Of a stretch of DNA of 64,000 bases, positions 1 to 7,798 are shown one piece after another. This stretch comes from Hymenobacter sp. DG25A. GTDB lineage: Bacteria > Bacteroidota > Bacteroidia > Cytophagales > Hymenobacteraceae. The translations under genes and the position numbers were made by a program. The DNA lies in assembly GCF_001280305.1 (NCBI RefSeq), contig NZ_CP012623.1, forward strand, positions 3,224,001-3,288,000. Reading direction: 5' to 3'. The notes under the pieces are model-generated. The model saw nothing but the letters and a program-made list of their open reading frames with translations, did no database searches and was not told where the DNA came from. Every line of letters starts with the position of its first letter. Within the stretch, counting starts at the first letter, position 1.

Positions 1-384
1 TACGACAACATCATCCGCTTTCCGGAAGGCTTCGACACCAAAGTGGGTGAGCGGGGAATTACGCTTTCCGGCGGCCAGAAGCAACGCGTCAGCATTGCCC
101 GCGCCCTGGTAAAAGAGCCTGGCATCCTGATTCTCGACGACTCCCTATCCGCCGTGGACACCAACACGGAAAACGCTATTCTGGCCAGCCTGCAGCGCAT
201 TATGGCCAACCGCACCAGCCTCATCATCTCCCACCGGGTGTCCTCGGTAAAGCTGGCCGATGAGATTCTGGTACTGGATGACGGCCAGATTGTGCAGCAC
301 GGTACGCACGAGGCACTGATGCGCGACGAGCAGGGCCTGTACCGGGCGCTGTACGAGCGGCAGCTGCAAAGCGAAGAAGTGTAA
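1..384 (+). CDS. ABC exporter half-transporter, C-terminal part (MdlA/LmrA type, degenerate ATPase site); 5' end outside window
   Basis: The reading frame is open from base 1, so only the last 127 residues of the nucleotide-binding domain are present. Visible motifs are the signature LSGGQKQR, Walker B LILDDS, D-loop SAVD and H-loop SHR. The residue after the Walker B aspartate is Asp instead of the catalytic Glu. In the family this marks the degenerate half of heterodimeric multidrug or lipid exporters such as MdlA or BmrC. The product would be an inner-membrane exporter subunit. The likely partner is the canonical half at 4448-6220, whose signature is the non-classical LSVGQ. The gene ends at a long inverted repeat and converges on an oxidoreductase gene. 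The family is certain; the substrate is unknown. Confidence 0.9.
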   Translation, partial: YDNIIRFPEGFDTKVGERGITLSGGQKQRVSIARALVKEPGILILDDSLSAVDTNTENAILASLQRIMANRTSLIISHRVSSVKLADEILVLDDGQIVQHGTHEALMRDEQGLYRALYERQLQSEEV

Positions 385-388
385 GAAT

Positions 389-492
389 GTAGCGCGAAGC
401 TCCGGCTTCGCGGACGAGCAACGCGAGTTCTGACGTATACAGCCGCGTTGGAACTCGCTGCGCTCGTCCGCGAAGCCGGAGCCTCGCGCTAC
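389..492. repeat. Long imperfect inverted repeat between convergent genes
   Basis: Arms of about 42 bp (389-430 and 451-492) match at roughly 39 positions and flank a 20-bp loop. The arms contain CTCCGGCTTCGCGGACGAGC and its complement, and each arm itself holds a smaller GCGAAGC/GCTTCGC type palindrome. It could act as a bidirectional terminator for the two convergent genes, although neither arm ends in a strong T tract. A REP- or MITE-like dispersed element is the alternative. Confidence 0.7.
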
Positions 493-502
493 TTTTTGGC
501 TA

Positions 503-1642
503 CTACCTGTTCATCATTTCGGCGGCCCGGCGCCCGCTCCCGGCGCCCATGGCTACGCCCATACCGTTGCAGCGCAAAGCCCCGAAGATTCCGGGAGCCA
601 GTGGCTGTATAATGGGCTCCAGATCAGCGCCAAACGCCATAACACCGCTCCAGCGGTAATCGATACGGGGGCGCTGCCCGGGTAGAATAACTTCATTGAG
701 CAGCTGCTCCAGCCGGTTCTGCACCAGATCGGTAAGGCCGGGCTCGGTGGTAGCTTCGGCGGCAAAGTCGAGGTTGCGGCCGCCGCCCAGCAGCAGCCGG
801 TTGCCTATCTGCCGGAAGTAATAGTAGCCTTTATCATAATGAAAGGTGCCGCGTACGGCAAGGCCAGGAATAGGCTCCGTAACCAGCACCTGCCCGCGGC
901 CGGGCTGCACATCCAGCTCCGGGAAAAACTGCGCCGTGAAGGCATTGGTGGCCAGCAGCACCTGCCCGGCCAGCATAGGACCCAGCCCCGTTTCCAGCCG
1001 TACATCAGCGGCGCGGCTTTCCAGCGCAGTAACCGGGCAGCCGTGCAGCACCGTTACGCCTTCCTGCCAGGCCAGCTGCAGCAGGCGGTGCATCATGCGG
1101 CCGCTGTCCAGACAGCCTTCTGCCGTATTCTCCAACATCATATCTACGCCGGCAAAGCCCAATTCCGGGATTTGGGCCGTAGCATCCCGAAAGATATCGG
1201 CAGTACCAATAATGGGGGCCAGCAACTGGTTGTAGTACCCCAGTTTTTCCCGGCAGGTGTGCGCCAGGGCTGCGTCTTCGGGTCGAAAAAGCTCATACCC
1301 CCCAACGCCTTCGTAGCACAGCGCCTCATCCCCGAGCAGCTCCCGCAGCAGGGCCAAACCCTGCCAGCGGGCCTGCACCACTTGCAGTAAGGCGGCGGTG
1401 CCGCTTTTCTTTTCCTGCTCGATGAGCTCCGAAATGCTGCCGAAGCAGGCAAAGCCGGCGTTTTTGGTACTGGCTCCGTTGGGCAGCAGGTCGCGCTCCA
1501 GTACGCACACGCGGGCCGTGGGCCGCAGCCGCCGGGTGAAAATGGCGGCTGTGAGTCCCACAATACCGCCTCCTACAATTACTACATCATATGCATCCAG
1601 AAACGTCTGGTGCTCCCAATAGGAGAAAAGCCGCTGCGCCAT
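503..1642 (-). CDS. FAD-dependent oxidoreductase, DAO (glycine/D-amino-acid oxidase) family
   Basis: The 379-residue protein has an N-terminal Rossmann dinucleotide motif, VVIVGGGIVGLTAAI (about residues 20-34), and an acidic strand end (VLERD) typical of FAD binding. The C-terminal half contains the DAO-type segment GVMAFGADLEPII and a final MGVAMGAGSGRRAAEMM that closes the FAD site. It is expected to be a soluble flavoenzyme oxidising an amine or amino-acid-like substrate. No signal peptide is seen. The ATG start at 1642 places the Rossmann motif at the usual distance. The gene stands alone, with terminator-like repeats on both sides. The substrate cannot be read from the sequence. Confidence 0.85.
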   Translation of the reverse strand: MAQRLFSYWEHQTFLDAYDVVIVGGGIVGLTAAIFTRRLRPTARVCVLERDLLPNGASTKNAGFACFGSISELIEQEKKSGTAALLQVVQARWQGLALLRELLGDEALCYEGVGGYELFRPEDAALAHTCREKLGYYNQLLAPIIGTADIFRDATAQIPELGFAGVDMMLENTAEGCLDSGRMMHRLLQLAWQEGVTVLHGCPVTALESRAADVRLETGLGPMLAGQVLLATNAFTAQFFPELDVQPGRGQVLVTEPIPGLAVRGTFHYDKGYYYFRQIGNRLLLGGGRNLDFAAEATTEPGLTDLVQNRLEQLLNEVILPGQRPRIDYRWSGVMAFGADLEPIIQPLAPGIFGALRCNGMGVAMGAGSGRRAAEMMNR

Positions 1643-1685
1643 AAAGCGAAGGTACGCAACTACCTTATCTGCCAGGCAAGGGCAT

Positions 1686-1722
1686 AAAAGAGCCCCGCTA
1701 ACTACATCAGCGGGGCTCTTTT
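1686..1722 (-). terminator. Rho-independent terminator
   Basis: A perfect 14-bp stem (arms 1686-1699 and 1709-1722, core AGCCCCGCT) has a 9-base loop and A/T tracts on both sides. It lies just downstream of the minus-strand gene ending at 1745. Confidence 0.85.
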
Positions 1723-1744
1723 AAATACGAGTTTTGCCGTGAAA

Positions 1745-2260
1745 CTATTGACCGAGCACTACGCGGCGCATTCCGCGCCGCTCCCCGGAGGTGCACTGCA
1801 CAATATAGCTACCGGCGGGCAGGCGGCTGACATCCAGCACCGCGGCCGCGTCGCCGGCTACAATATCCCGGGTCAGCACCGGACGACCCGCATCATCGTT
1901 CACCTCCACGCGGGTAGGACCGGTGGCATTGGTCCGCACTACCAGGCGCTTGGTAATGGGGTTACTTTCGATGCGCACCTTCAGCGCGTCGGTAGAGGCG
2001 GCGGCAGGCGCAGCGTTATCGGTATCTGAAATGAGAGCCGGGGCGGCCGGGGCTGCTGCAGCAACGGGAGCTGGCTTAGCCGGGGTTGCCTTAGCTGCGG
2101 CCGGCTTGGCCACCGAGGCCGCAGGCTTTACTGCAGGTTTTGCCGGAGCCTTAGCGGCCGGTTTGGCAGCAGGCTTAGCGGCGGGCTTCGTCTGAGCTGA
2201 AGCAGCTTGGACTCCTACCAAAAGAATGGCCAGCGCCATCAGCGAAGTAAATGTTTTCAT
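1745..2260 (-). CDS. Small secreted protein: signal peptide, KPAA-repeat linker and type IX sorting-like C-terminal domain
   Basis: The preferred start is the ATG at 2260, because MKTFTSLMALAILLVGVQAASAQ is a clean Sec signal peptide; an upstream start would add 30 unlikely residues. The 171-residue product continues with a Lys-Pro-Ala-rich linker (about residues 25-75) with repeated KPAA units. It ends in about 80 residues resembling a type IX secretion (Por) C-terminal domain: SNPITKRLVV, a DVSRLPAGSYIV turn and a basic strand end. The family role of that domain is outer-membrane translocation and surface attachment of cargo. Here no cargo domain precedes it. An independent beta-sandwich wall or adhesin function is possible. 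Confidence 0.65.
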   Translation of the reverse strand: MKTFTSLMALAILLVGVQAASAQTKPAAKPAAKPAAKAPAKPAVKPAASVAKPAAAKATPAKPAPVAAAAPAAPALISDTDNAAPAAASTDALKVRIESNPITKRLVVRTNATGPTRVEVNDDAGRPVLTRDIVAGDAAAVLDVSRLPAGSYIVQCTSGERRGMRRVVLGQ

Positions 2261-2585
2261 AAACAGCACCCGAAAAAGAGAAAGCTCCTTTTGTAAAATT
2301 AAAGAAATTCTGTTGCTACAAGGCAGAAATCGCACCAAAATGTTGCACAAAACAGATATAGCCTGCTTTTATTTTACGGCTCTGAAGCTTACTCAAGGCA
2401 GGCTGAAAGCGAAAGACAAGTGCGGCTGCCATTGTCTTTTATCGGATTTTCTTCTAAAAACACGAAGCCGATAACCTGCTTTTCATCAATATATTACCCA
2501 GAGAAAATGGCTTTGCCGGGCTCCTGTACTAAGCGCAATCAAGATTTTATAGCCGATAAAGTTGCGTTGCATCCTGTCGTTGCCT
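2261..2585. other. Gene-free spacer between the sorting-domain gene and the tRNA-Pro promoter
   Basis: About 325 bp, visibly more AT-rich than the neighbouring coding DNA. It must hold the promoter of the minus-strand gene starting at 2260, but I find no clear TAnnTTTG element on that strand. I see no convincing gene here on either strand. Confidence 0.5.
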
Positions 2586-2593
2586 TACATTTG
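2586..2593 (+). promoter_or_regulatory. Bacteroidota -7 element of the tRNA-Pro(GGG) gene
   Basis: TACATTTG matches the Bacteroidota consensus TAnnTTTG exactly and ends 14 bases before the tRNA. TTG trinucleotides at 2562-2564 and 2567-2569 are suitable -33 partners. Confidence 0.65.
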
Positions 2594-2607
2594 CAACTCG
2601 ATTCCAT

Positions 2608-2681
2608 CGGGGTGTAGCGTAGCCTGGTATCGCGCCAGCATGGGGTGCTGGAGGTCGTAGGTTCGAATCCTGCCACTCCGA
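2608..2681 (+). tRNA. tRNA-Pro (anticodon GGG)
   Basis: The 74-nt sequence folds as a cloverleaf: acceptor arms CGGGGTG and CACTCCG (one G-U pair), anticodon stem CCAGC/GCTGG around loop ATGGGGT, and T-arm with GGTTCGAATCC. The anticodon is GGG. CCA is not encoded. A promoter lies directly upstream and a UUCG-loop terminator downstream, so it is probably its own transcription unit. Confidence 0.95.
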
Positions 2682-2702
2682 CTGAATAGAGCTGCGGCTC
2701 GG

Positions 2703-2735
2703 AAAGCCTCTGAACTTCGGTTCGGAGGCTTTTTT
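2703..2735 (+). terminator. UUCG-loop terminator after tRNA-Pro(GGG)
   Basis: The stem AAAGCCTCTGAAC pairs with GTTCGGAGGCTTT around a TTCG tetraloop (one G-U pair) and is followed by a T run. Confidence 0.85.
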
Positions 2736-2784
2736 CCGGCCTAAAAATTACTAGTACCCTGGGTGCTACCGGCAGCACCCACCA

Positions 2785-2858
2785 CGGGGTGTAGCGCAGC
2801 CCGGTAGCGCGCGTCGTTCGGGACGACGAGGCCGTAGGTTCGAATCCTGCCACCCCGA
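2785..2858 (+). tRNA. tRNA-Pro (anticodon CGG)
   Basis: The acceptor arms CGGGGTG/CACCCCG are perfectly paired. The anticodon stem CGTCG/CGACG encloses TTCGGGA, giving anticodon CGG. The T-arm is GGTTCGAATCC. It shares its acceptor and T-arm sequence with the tRNA-Pro(GGG) 100 bases upstream, consistent with an old tandem duplication. A small GGGTGCT/AGCACCC hairpin (2761-2780) lies between them. CCA is not encoded. Confidence 0.95.
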
Positions 2859-2877
2859 CATATTTTCCCGCCTCTAC

Positions 2878-2914
2878 AAAAAAGCCCGCTGAACTTCGGT
2901 TCAGCGGGCTTTTG
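2878..2914 (+). terminator. UUCG-loop terminator after tRNA-Pro(CGG)
   Basis: The perfect stem AAAAGCCCGCTGAAC / GTTCAGCGGGCTTTT closes a TTCG tetraloop, with A and T tracts on either side. Confidence 0.9.
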
Positions 2915-3084
2915 CTTTAGGTACCTTTTAACAATCTGCTCTAGCAGATTTTTTACTTTTCAGTGCCTTGGACAACAACACATTGCCAAATTATTAATAG
3001 AGTCTAAAATATATTCTATAAAAGGATGTTAGTAAAGCCATTACCTTACTTTTCATTTCTTTCTCTTATCTATCTTCCTCCACA

Positions 3085-3768
3085 ATGAAAAAAGCTATTT
3101 GTAGTGTCGCTTTCCTAAGTTTAGTTGCCTGTTCAGCCCAGGCCCAAATTGCTCCGGGTACCAAGCTATTATCAGGCTCAATCAATTTTTATAGCGCGAA
3201 GACTGAAACAACAGGTTCCTCTTCTACAAACTCCTCGAATGAAAGTAAGAATATAGATTTGGGACTCTCACCTTCAATTGGATATTTTATATCTGAGAAC
3301 CTGGCTATTGGACTATCAGGCAGTCTAAATGGCAGCTGGCAGAATTCCTCCGCCTATATCAATGATTACTCCGGAGGTAGACATGTAGATTCAAAAAGCA
3401 AATCTCGCTACCTCAGTATAGGGCCGATGGTTCGCTATTATAAGTTTTTGGGTGATAAAGTGGCCTTTTATGGGCAGTTAGGTGCAGGTTACAATAACAC
3501 TTATTCTGTTTCTAAGACTGATTATCCTGGCTATAGTGACCAGACAAACCGTAAAGATGGTTACTACGCGAGTTTGTCACCTGGCTTTGTACTTTTTCCA
3601 ACTGAGAACATAGGTTTAGAGCTTTCAGTAGGAGGTATGGGATATTACCATCTTGCAGATACTAAAAAAGATAATGAAAATCGGTTCCGGACAGTGGACA
3701 CTTCTTTCAATTTCAGATTCGGTCTCAGTAGTTTACACTTAGGCGCTTCCTACTATCTAGGGCGCTAA
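3085..3768 (+). CDS. Outer-membrane beta-barrel protein, porin-like
   Basis: The 227-residue protein begins with the signal peptide MKKAICSVAFLSLVACSAQAQ. It continues with alternating polar/hydrophobic strands rich in Tyr, Gly and Ser, for example GYFISENLAIGLSGSLNGSW and GPMVRYYKFLGDKVAFYGQL. It ends in LGASYYLGR, consistent with a small 8-stranded barrel of the OMP_b-brl type in the outer membrane. The coding DNA is clearly more AT-rich than its neighbours and uses codons such as TTA and AAA freely, so recent acquisition is possible. No ligand or partner is evident. It has its own terminator and converges on the next gene. Confidence 0.8.
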   Translation: MKKAICSVAFLSLVACSAQAQIAPGTKLLSGSINFYSAKTETTGSSSTNSSNESKNIDLGLSPSIGYFISENLAIGLSGSLNGSWQNSSAYINDYSGGRHVDSKSKSRYLSIGPMVRYYKFLGDKVAFYGQLGAGYNNTYSVSKTDYPGYSDQTNRKDGYYASLSPGFVLFPTENIGLELSVGGMGYYHLADTKKDNENRFRTVDTSFNFRFGLSSLHLGASYYLGR

Positions 3769-3784
3769 CAGAGCGTAATACAAT

Positions 3785-3824
3785 GCAAAAAGGCGGCTCC
3801 GGGATTTCGAAGCCGCCTTTTTGC
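3785..3824. terminator. Bidirectional terminator between convergent genes
   Basis: Perfect 14-bp arms GCAAAAAGGCGGCT (3785-3798) and AGCCGCCTTTTTGC (3811-3824) enclose a 12-base loop. The A/T tracts would serve both strands. Confidence 0.9.
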
Positions 3825-3849
3825 TAGCTTATAACTTATATAATACTGT

Positions 3850-4374
3850 TTACTGTACTACCGCCATCACCTCTACCGGCCCTTTAGCCGGGAAGCTTTC
3901 CACATACACCTTCTGCAGCTTGAGCTTTTGCAGCTCGGCATAGCGCTTGATGCCGGCATACAATTTATCCGGAGCCACCATGTAGCTGGCATTGATGCGG
4001 GCGCGCACCACGCGCTGCCCGCCGCTGAATGTGCTGTAGCGGTAGCCGCTGGGTAGCGTTTGCGTGGTGGTATCGGGCACAATCAGGCCAATGAACGCCT
4101 TTACGGTGTCGCCGGCGGCTTCCGGGTCGTTGTAGTAGATGTTTGCCAGCTCGCCGCGCAGCTGCCCGCTTTCCTGCAGCTGGTGGGCCTGCCGGAACAG
4201 GGGCCCAAACTCTTTGCTATCGACGCGGCCGTTGAAATATTTGCCGGCCAGGTAAATGGGGCCCTGCGTGGTTACCAACTCCACTTCCGGGGAGCGGAAG
4301 CCACCCAGATAGGCATAAATACCGGCCGCCAAAGCAGCTATCAAAATCGACAGCAGAAAAAACCAACGCGTCAT
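3850..4374 (-). CDS. Membrane-anchored GyrI-like (TEX264/SOUL-type effector-binding fold) protein
   Basis: The 174-residue protein has one N-terminal transmembrane helix (about residues 3-24, FFLLSILIAALAAGIYAYLGG) and then a soluble domain. PEVELVTTQGPIYLAGKYFNG, the FGPLFRQAHQLQESGQL segment and a closing KVYVESFPAKGPVEVMAVVQ resemble the GyrI-like small-molecule-binding fold of TEX264-like proteins. The soluble domain would face the periplasm or cytoplasm, depending on topology. No catalytic residues are identifiable. The assignment rests on overall pattern and is moderate. It follows the ABC exporter gene on the same strand, 73 bases apart. Confidence 0.6.
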   Translation of the reverse strand: MTRWFFLLSILIAALAAGIYAYLGGFRSPEVELVTTQGPIYLAGKYFNGRVDSKEFGPLFRQAHQLQESGQLRGELANIYYNDPEAAGDTVKAFIGLIVPDTTTQTLPSGYRYSTFSGGQRVVRARINASYMVAPDKLYAGIKRYAELQKLKLQKVYVESFPAKGPVEVMAVVQ

Positions 4375-4447
4375 TCGTTCTTAATTAGGGGTATCAGGGG
4401 TCTGTTAGCAGGGCAGAGCGGATAATTCAGAAGGCACTCTTACACGG

Positions 4448-6220
4448 TTAGGCCAGCGCGTCTTTGTACTGCATCTGATAGAGCTGCTGGTAAAAGCCGC
4501 CGTGGCGCAACAGCTCCTCGTGGGTGCCGCTTTCTTTGATTTCGCCCCGGTCCAGCACAATAATGCGGTCCGCTTTCTGGATGGTGCTGAGGCGGTGGGC
4601 AATAACCAGCGAGGTGCGGCCCTGCATCAGCTTTTCAATGGCCTGCTGAATCAACTCCTCGGTTTCCGAATCGACAGAAGACGTGGCTTCATCCAGAATG
4701 ATGATGCGCGGCTGGTACACCATGGCGCGCACAAAGCTGATGAGCTGGCGCTGGCCCACGGAAAGCGTAGCGCCGCGCTCCATTACCTCGTACTGCAGGG
4801 CGCCGGGCAGGCGCTCAATAAAGCGCCGGGCACCCACCAAATCGGCCGCTTCCCAGATCTGGGCTTCGGTAATATCCTGGTTGCCCAGGGTGATATTGTC
4901 CTTAATAGTACCGGCAAAGAGGAACACATCCTGCAGCACCACGCCAATGTGCCGGCGCAGGTGTTTCAGGTCGAACTCGCGCAGATCGTGGCCATCGATG
5001 CGGATGGTGCCTTTGTTGATTTCGTAGAAGCGGCTGAGCAGGTTGATGATGCTGGTTTTGCCCGCACCGGTAGCGCCCACAAAGGCCACCGTCTGGCCGG
5101 CCTGAGCGGTGAAGCTGATGTCGCGCAGCACCCATTCCTCGTCGTTATAGGCAAACCAGACGTGGTCGAACTCTACGTCGCCGCGCAGGTTGGCGGGGGC
5201 GAAGGTGCCGGTATCGGCAATGAGCTCTTTGCTGTCGAGCAGCTTCAGCAGGCGCTCCGTGCTCACCAGACCCAGCTGCAGAGTATTAAACCGGTCCGCA
5301 ATCTGACGAATCGGCCTAAAAAACAACGCATTATACATGATAAAGGCGATGAGCGCGCCTTTGGAAATGGTGCCTTCAATCTGACCCTGCGCGGCATACC
5401 ATACCAGCAGCCCCACTCCTACGGCCGCCAATACTTCGGCCACTGGGAAGTAGATGCTATAATAGAGCACGGAGCGAATGTTGGCGCGGGTATGCTCCTG
5501 GTTGATCTTCTCAAACTTGCGGAATTCGCGCTCCTCGTTGTTGAAAATCTGCACCACGTTCATTCCCGTGAGGTGCTCCTGCACGAAGGAGTTCAGGGCC
5601 GCTACGGCCGTGCGCACCTCCTGGAAGGACTTCTTCACCTTCTCCTTGAACACATAAGTGCTGAAAAGCAGCGGCGGAATCACGGACAGGCTTACCAGCG
5701 TCAGGCGCCAGTCGATGTAAAACATGAAGCCCATGATGAACACCAGCTGCAGAATGTCGCCAATCATGGCGGCCAGACCCTCGCTGAAAACATCCGACAG
5801 AGTCTCCACATCGGAGATGTTGCGCGTGACGAGCTGCCCGATAGGGGTGCGGTCGAAGAACTTCAGGCGCAGATTCAGGATATGCTGGTAGAGGTCTACC
5901 CGGATGTCGCGCACGATGTACTGGCCCAGCCAGCCGCCGAAGTAGGTTTGCAGGTAGCTGACCAGGGTATGAGCCACCAGCAGGATAATGAGCAGACCGA
6001 ACATCTTGTTCACGCCCACCATGTCGCCCTGCTCAATGCTCACGTCCACCATCTGCTGAATCAGGAAGGGACGCAAAGTGCCCAGCGCAGCCGTGGCCAC
6101 GGTCAGGAATATCAGAAAGTAGAATACCCGCTGGTAAGGGCGCACGTAGGTCATCAGCCGGCGCAGCACCTGCCAGTCGAAGATATTGCCGGTTTTGGTG
6201 GCGGTAGTTGCCTGCTCCAA
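4448..6220 (-). CDS. ABC exporter half-transporter, canonical ATPase site (MdlB type)
   Basis: The 590-residue protein has an N-terminal six-helix ABC transmembrane domain (about residues 20-330) and a C-terminal ATPase domain with Walker A GATGAGKT, Q-loop VVLQDVFLF, signature LSVGQRQ, Walker B IIILDEATSSVD and H-loop AHR. The catalytic Glu is present, but the signature is LSVGQ rather than LSGGQ. That matches the MdlB-type partner in heterodimers, where this signature completes the partner's degenerate site. The truncated gene at 1-384 has the complementary features. The frame opens with a TTG codon at 6220; no ATG fits before the first helix. It is an inner-membrane exporter with unknown substrate. 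Confidence 0.92.
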   Translation of the reverse strand: MEQATTATKTGNIFDWQVLRRLMTYVRPYQRVFYFLIFLTVATAALGTLRPFLIQQMVDVSIEQGDMVGVNKMFGLLIILLVAHTLVSYLQTYFGGWLGQYIVRDIRVDLYQHILNLRLKFFDRTPIGQLVTRNISDVETLSDVFSEGLAAMIGDILQLVFIMGFMFYIDWRLTLVSLSVIPPLLFSTYVFKEKVKKSFQEVRTAVAALNSFVQEHLTGMNVVQIFNNEEREFRKFEKINQEHTRANIRSVLYYSIYFPVAEVLAAVGVGLLVWYAAQGQIEGTISKGALIAFIMYNALFFRPIRQIADRFNTLQLGLVSTERLLKLLDSKELIADTGTFAPANLRGDVEFDHVWFAYNDEEWVLRDISFTAQAGQTVAFVGATGAGKTSIINLLSRFYEINKGTIRIDGHDLREFDLKHLRRHIGVVLQDVFLFAGTIKDNITLGNQDITEAQIWEAADLVGARRFIERLPGALQYEVMERGATLSVGQRQLISFVRAMVYQPRIIILDEATSSVDSETEELIQQAIEKLMQGRTSLVIAHRLSTIQKADRIIVLDRGEIKESGTHEELLRHGGFYQQLYQMQYKDALA

Positions 6221-6242
6221 GTGGATATGTGTTTTAGAATAG

Positions 6243-6270
6243 AAGGGGTTACGAAGGTCAATAACCCCTT
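6243..6270 (-). terminator. Short hairpin between truA and the ABC exporter gene
   Basis: The arms AAGGGGTTA (6243-6251) and TAACCCCTT (6262-6270) form a 9-bp stem with a 10-base loop downstream of truA. It is weak, with no T tract, so it may attenuate rather than terminate. Confidence 0.45.
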
Positions 6271-6309
6271 ATCCTGCCCCTAAGTTGCAGTGCTGTTAAC
6301 CCCGTGGGG

Positions 6310-7101
6310 CTAACGGCTCACAAAGTACGGCATTCCGGCGGGTAGCTGTTCTACCGGCACCAGTTCGGGCGGATATTCCACCCGGGCCAGAAACAGGCCG
6401 TTGGCCGGGGCCGCGCCGCTGGCCGCCACCCGGCTCTGGTCGTCCAGAATCTGCTTGAACTCTTCGGGCGTGATCTTACCGCGGCCCACGGTGAGCAGCG
6501 TGCCCACCACCAGCCGCACCATGCCCCGCACAAAACGGTTGGCCCGGATGCGGAAAATAAGCCCGCCGGGCACTTCGCGCCAGCCGGCCTCGTAGCAAAC
6601 GCACACGTAGTGCTTCTCACCGCCTTTCACTTTGGAAAAGCTGGTGAAGTCGCGGGAGCCCAGCAGGTAACCGGCCGCCTGGTTCATGGCTGCCAGATCC
6701 GGGGCGCGGTCGAGGTAGAGGGCGTGGGCGGGCGTGAAGGGGTCGGGCACGAGGCGTACGTGGTACTCGTAGGTGCGGGCTTCGGCATCGAAGCGGGCGT
6801 TGGCTTTATCCGGCACCGGATGCACCGCATACACCCGAATATCGCGCGGCAGCGCCCGGTTAAGCCGGTACAGCAGTGTTTCGGGGTCAAGCGTGTCGGG
6901 TATTTCGGCGTCAAAATGCGCTACCTGATGGCTGGCGTGCACGCCGGAATCGGTGCGGCCGCTGCCCAGGGAGTACACCGGCTGGCGCAGCACCTGCGAC
7001 AGGCAGCGGTCCAGCTCGCGCTGCACCGTCAGCGTGTTGGGTTGTACCTGCCAGCCGTGGTACAGGCTGCCATCGTAGCCGAGATGAAGGAAGTAGCGCA
7101 A
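6310..7101 (-). CDS. truA: tRNA pseudouridine(38-40) synthase TruA
   Basis: TruA isomerises U38-U40 in the anticodon arm of many tRNAs. The 263-residue length is normal. The catalytic aspartate lies in GSGRTDSGVHA (about residues 46-56). Other family segments are the opening YFLHLGYDGSLYHGWQ, RFDAEARTYEYHV and NRFVRGMVRLVVGTLL. The start at 7101 is a TTG codon; it gives exactly the family N-terminus and no ATG or GTG fits better. It follows an acetyltransferase gene on the same strand (64-base gap) and may be cotranscribed with it. Confidence 0.95.
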   Translation of the reverse strand: MRYFLHLGYDGSLYHGWQVQPNTLTVQRELDRCLSQVLRQPVYSLGSGRTDSGVHASHQVAHFDAEIPDTLDPETLLYRLNRALPRDIRVYAVHPVPDKANARFDAEARTYEYHVRLVPDPFTPAHALYLDRAPDLAAMNQAAGYLLGSRDFTSFSKVKGGEKHYVCVCYEAGWREVPGGLIFRIRANRFVRGMVRLVVGTLLTVGRGKITPEEFKQILDDQSRVAASGAAPANGLFLARVEYPPELVPVEQLPAGMPYFVSR

Positions 7102-7164
7102 GGGCAGGGAGAAATCAGAAAGAGAAAAGGAAAAGCCAGGAGCACAGGCTTCCGGCCGGCCGGC

Positions 7165-7710
7165 TTATTCTTCCTTGATGAGAGCGTAAAGGCGGGAGTC
7201 CAGCATCTGGCCATCTTTCACAATGCTTTTGCGCAGCCGGCCTTCCAGGGCGTAACCGGCCTTTTCCAGCACACGGGCTGAAGCATAGTTGGGCTCGAAG
7301 ACCACCGCAAATAAACGGCACACATCAAAGTTGCCTAGCACGTAGTCGGAGAGTGTACGTACGGCAGCAGTAGCCAGGCCCCGGCCCCAGTAGTCCCGGG
7401 CCAGCCAGTAGCCAATTTCCGCAGAGCGGCGACGGATATCCGATTTGAAGTGCACTCCAATATTCCCGACGGCCTCCCCTCCTACTTCAATGGCCAGGTG
7501 TATGTCCCGCTGACTATCAGCTACCAGAGCCAGGAAATACTCGGCATCCTCGGTGGTATAGGGGTGCGGAAATGTGTCGCGCAGGTTCTGCCAGATAGCC
7601 CGGTCGTTGGCGTAATGGGCCAGTGCGGGCGCGTCACTCTGCCGCCAGGGCCGCAGCCGCGCCCCCGGTATGGGCAACGCAAGGGTCGGCGTCAGCAGGG
7701 AATCGGCCAT
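7165..7710 (-). CDS. GNAT-family N-acetyltransferase (RimJ/RimL type)
   Basis: The 181-residue protein has the RimJ/RimL pattern: LRPWRQSDAPALAHYAND near the start, VGNIGVHFKSDIRRRSAEIGYW in the middle, the acetyl-CoA loop RDYWGRGLATAAVRTLSDYV (about residues 110-130), and ASARVLEKAGYALEGRLRKS at the end. It should transfer acetyl from acetyl-CoA to a protein N-terminus or small amine. The substrate is not deducible. ATG start at 7710; it lies upstream of truA on the same strand. Confidence 0.85.
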   Translation of the reverse strand: MADSLLTPTLALPIPGARLRPWRQSDAPALAHYANDRAIWQNLRDTFPHPYTTEDAEYFLALVADSQRDIHLAIEVGGEAVGNIGVHFKSDIRRRSAEIGYWLARDYWGRGLATAAVRTLSDYVLGNFDVCRLFAVVFEPNYASARVLEKAGYALEGRLRKSIVKDGQMLDSRLYALIKEE

Positions 7711-7729
7711 GCGCGAAGAGTTATTTATT

Positions 7730-7793
7730 ATTCCGAGGCAGGCGGAATCTGAGTTGAGACACTGAGCCCCGCAGCTTCCGCCTGCCTCGGAAT
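7730..7793 (-). repeat. Inverted repeat downstream of the thiolase gene, possible terminator
   Basis: Perfect 18-bp arms (7730-7747 and 7776-7793, core CCGAGGCAGGCGGAA) flank a 28-base loop directly after the thiolase stop. There is no clear T tract, so it could be a terminator, an mRNA-stabilising hairpin or a small repeat element. Confidence 0.6.
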
Positions 7794-7798
7794 GACCG

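Noticed and set aside
4502..6283. A 593-codon open frame on the plus strand across the ABC exporter gene
   Set aside because: It is antisense to a conserved exporter with all ABC motifs; the frame is a high-G+C shadow with no family-like sequence.
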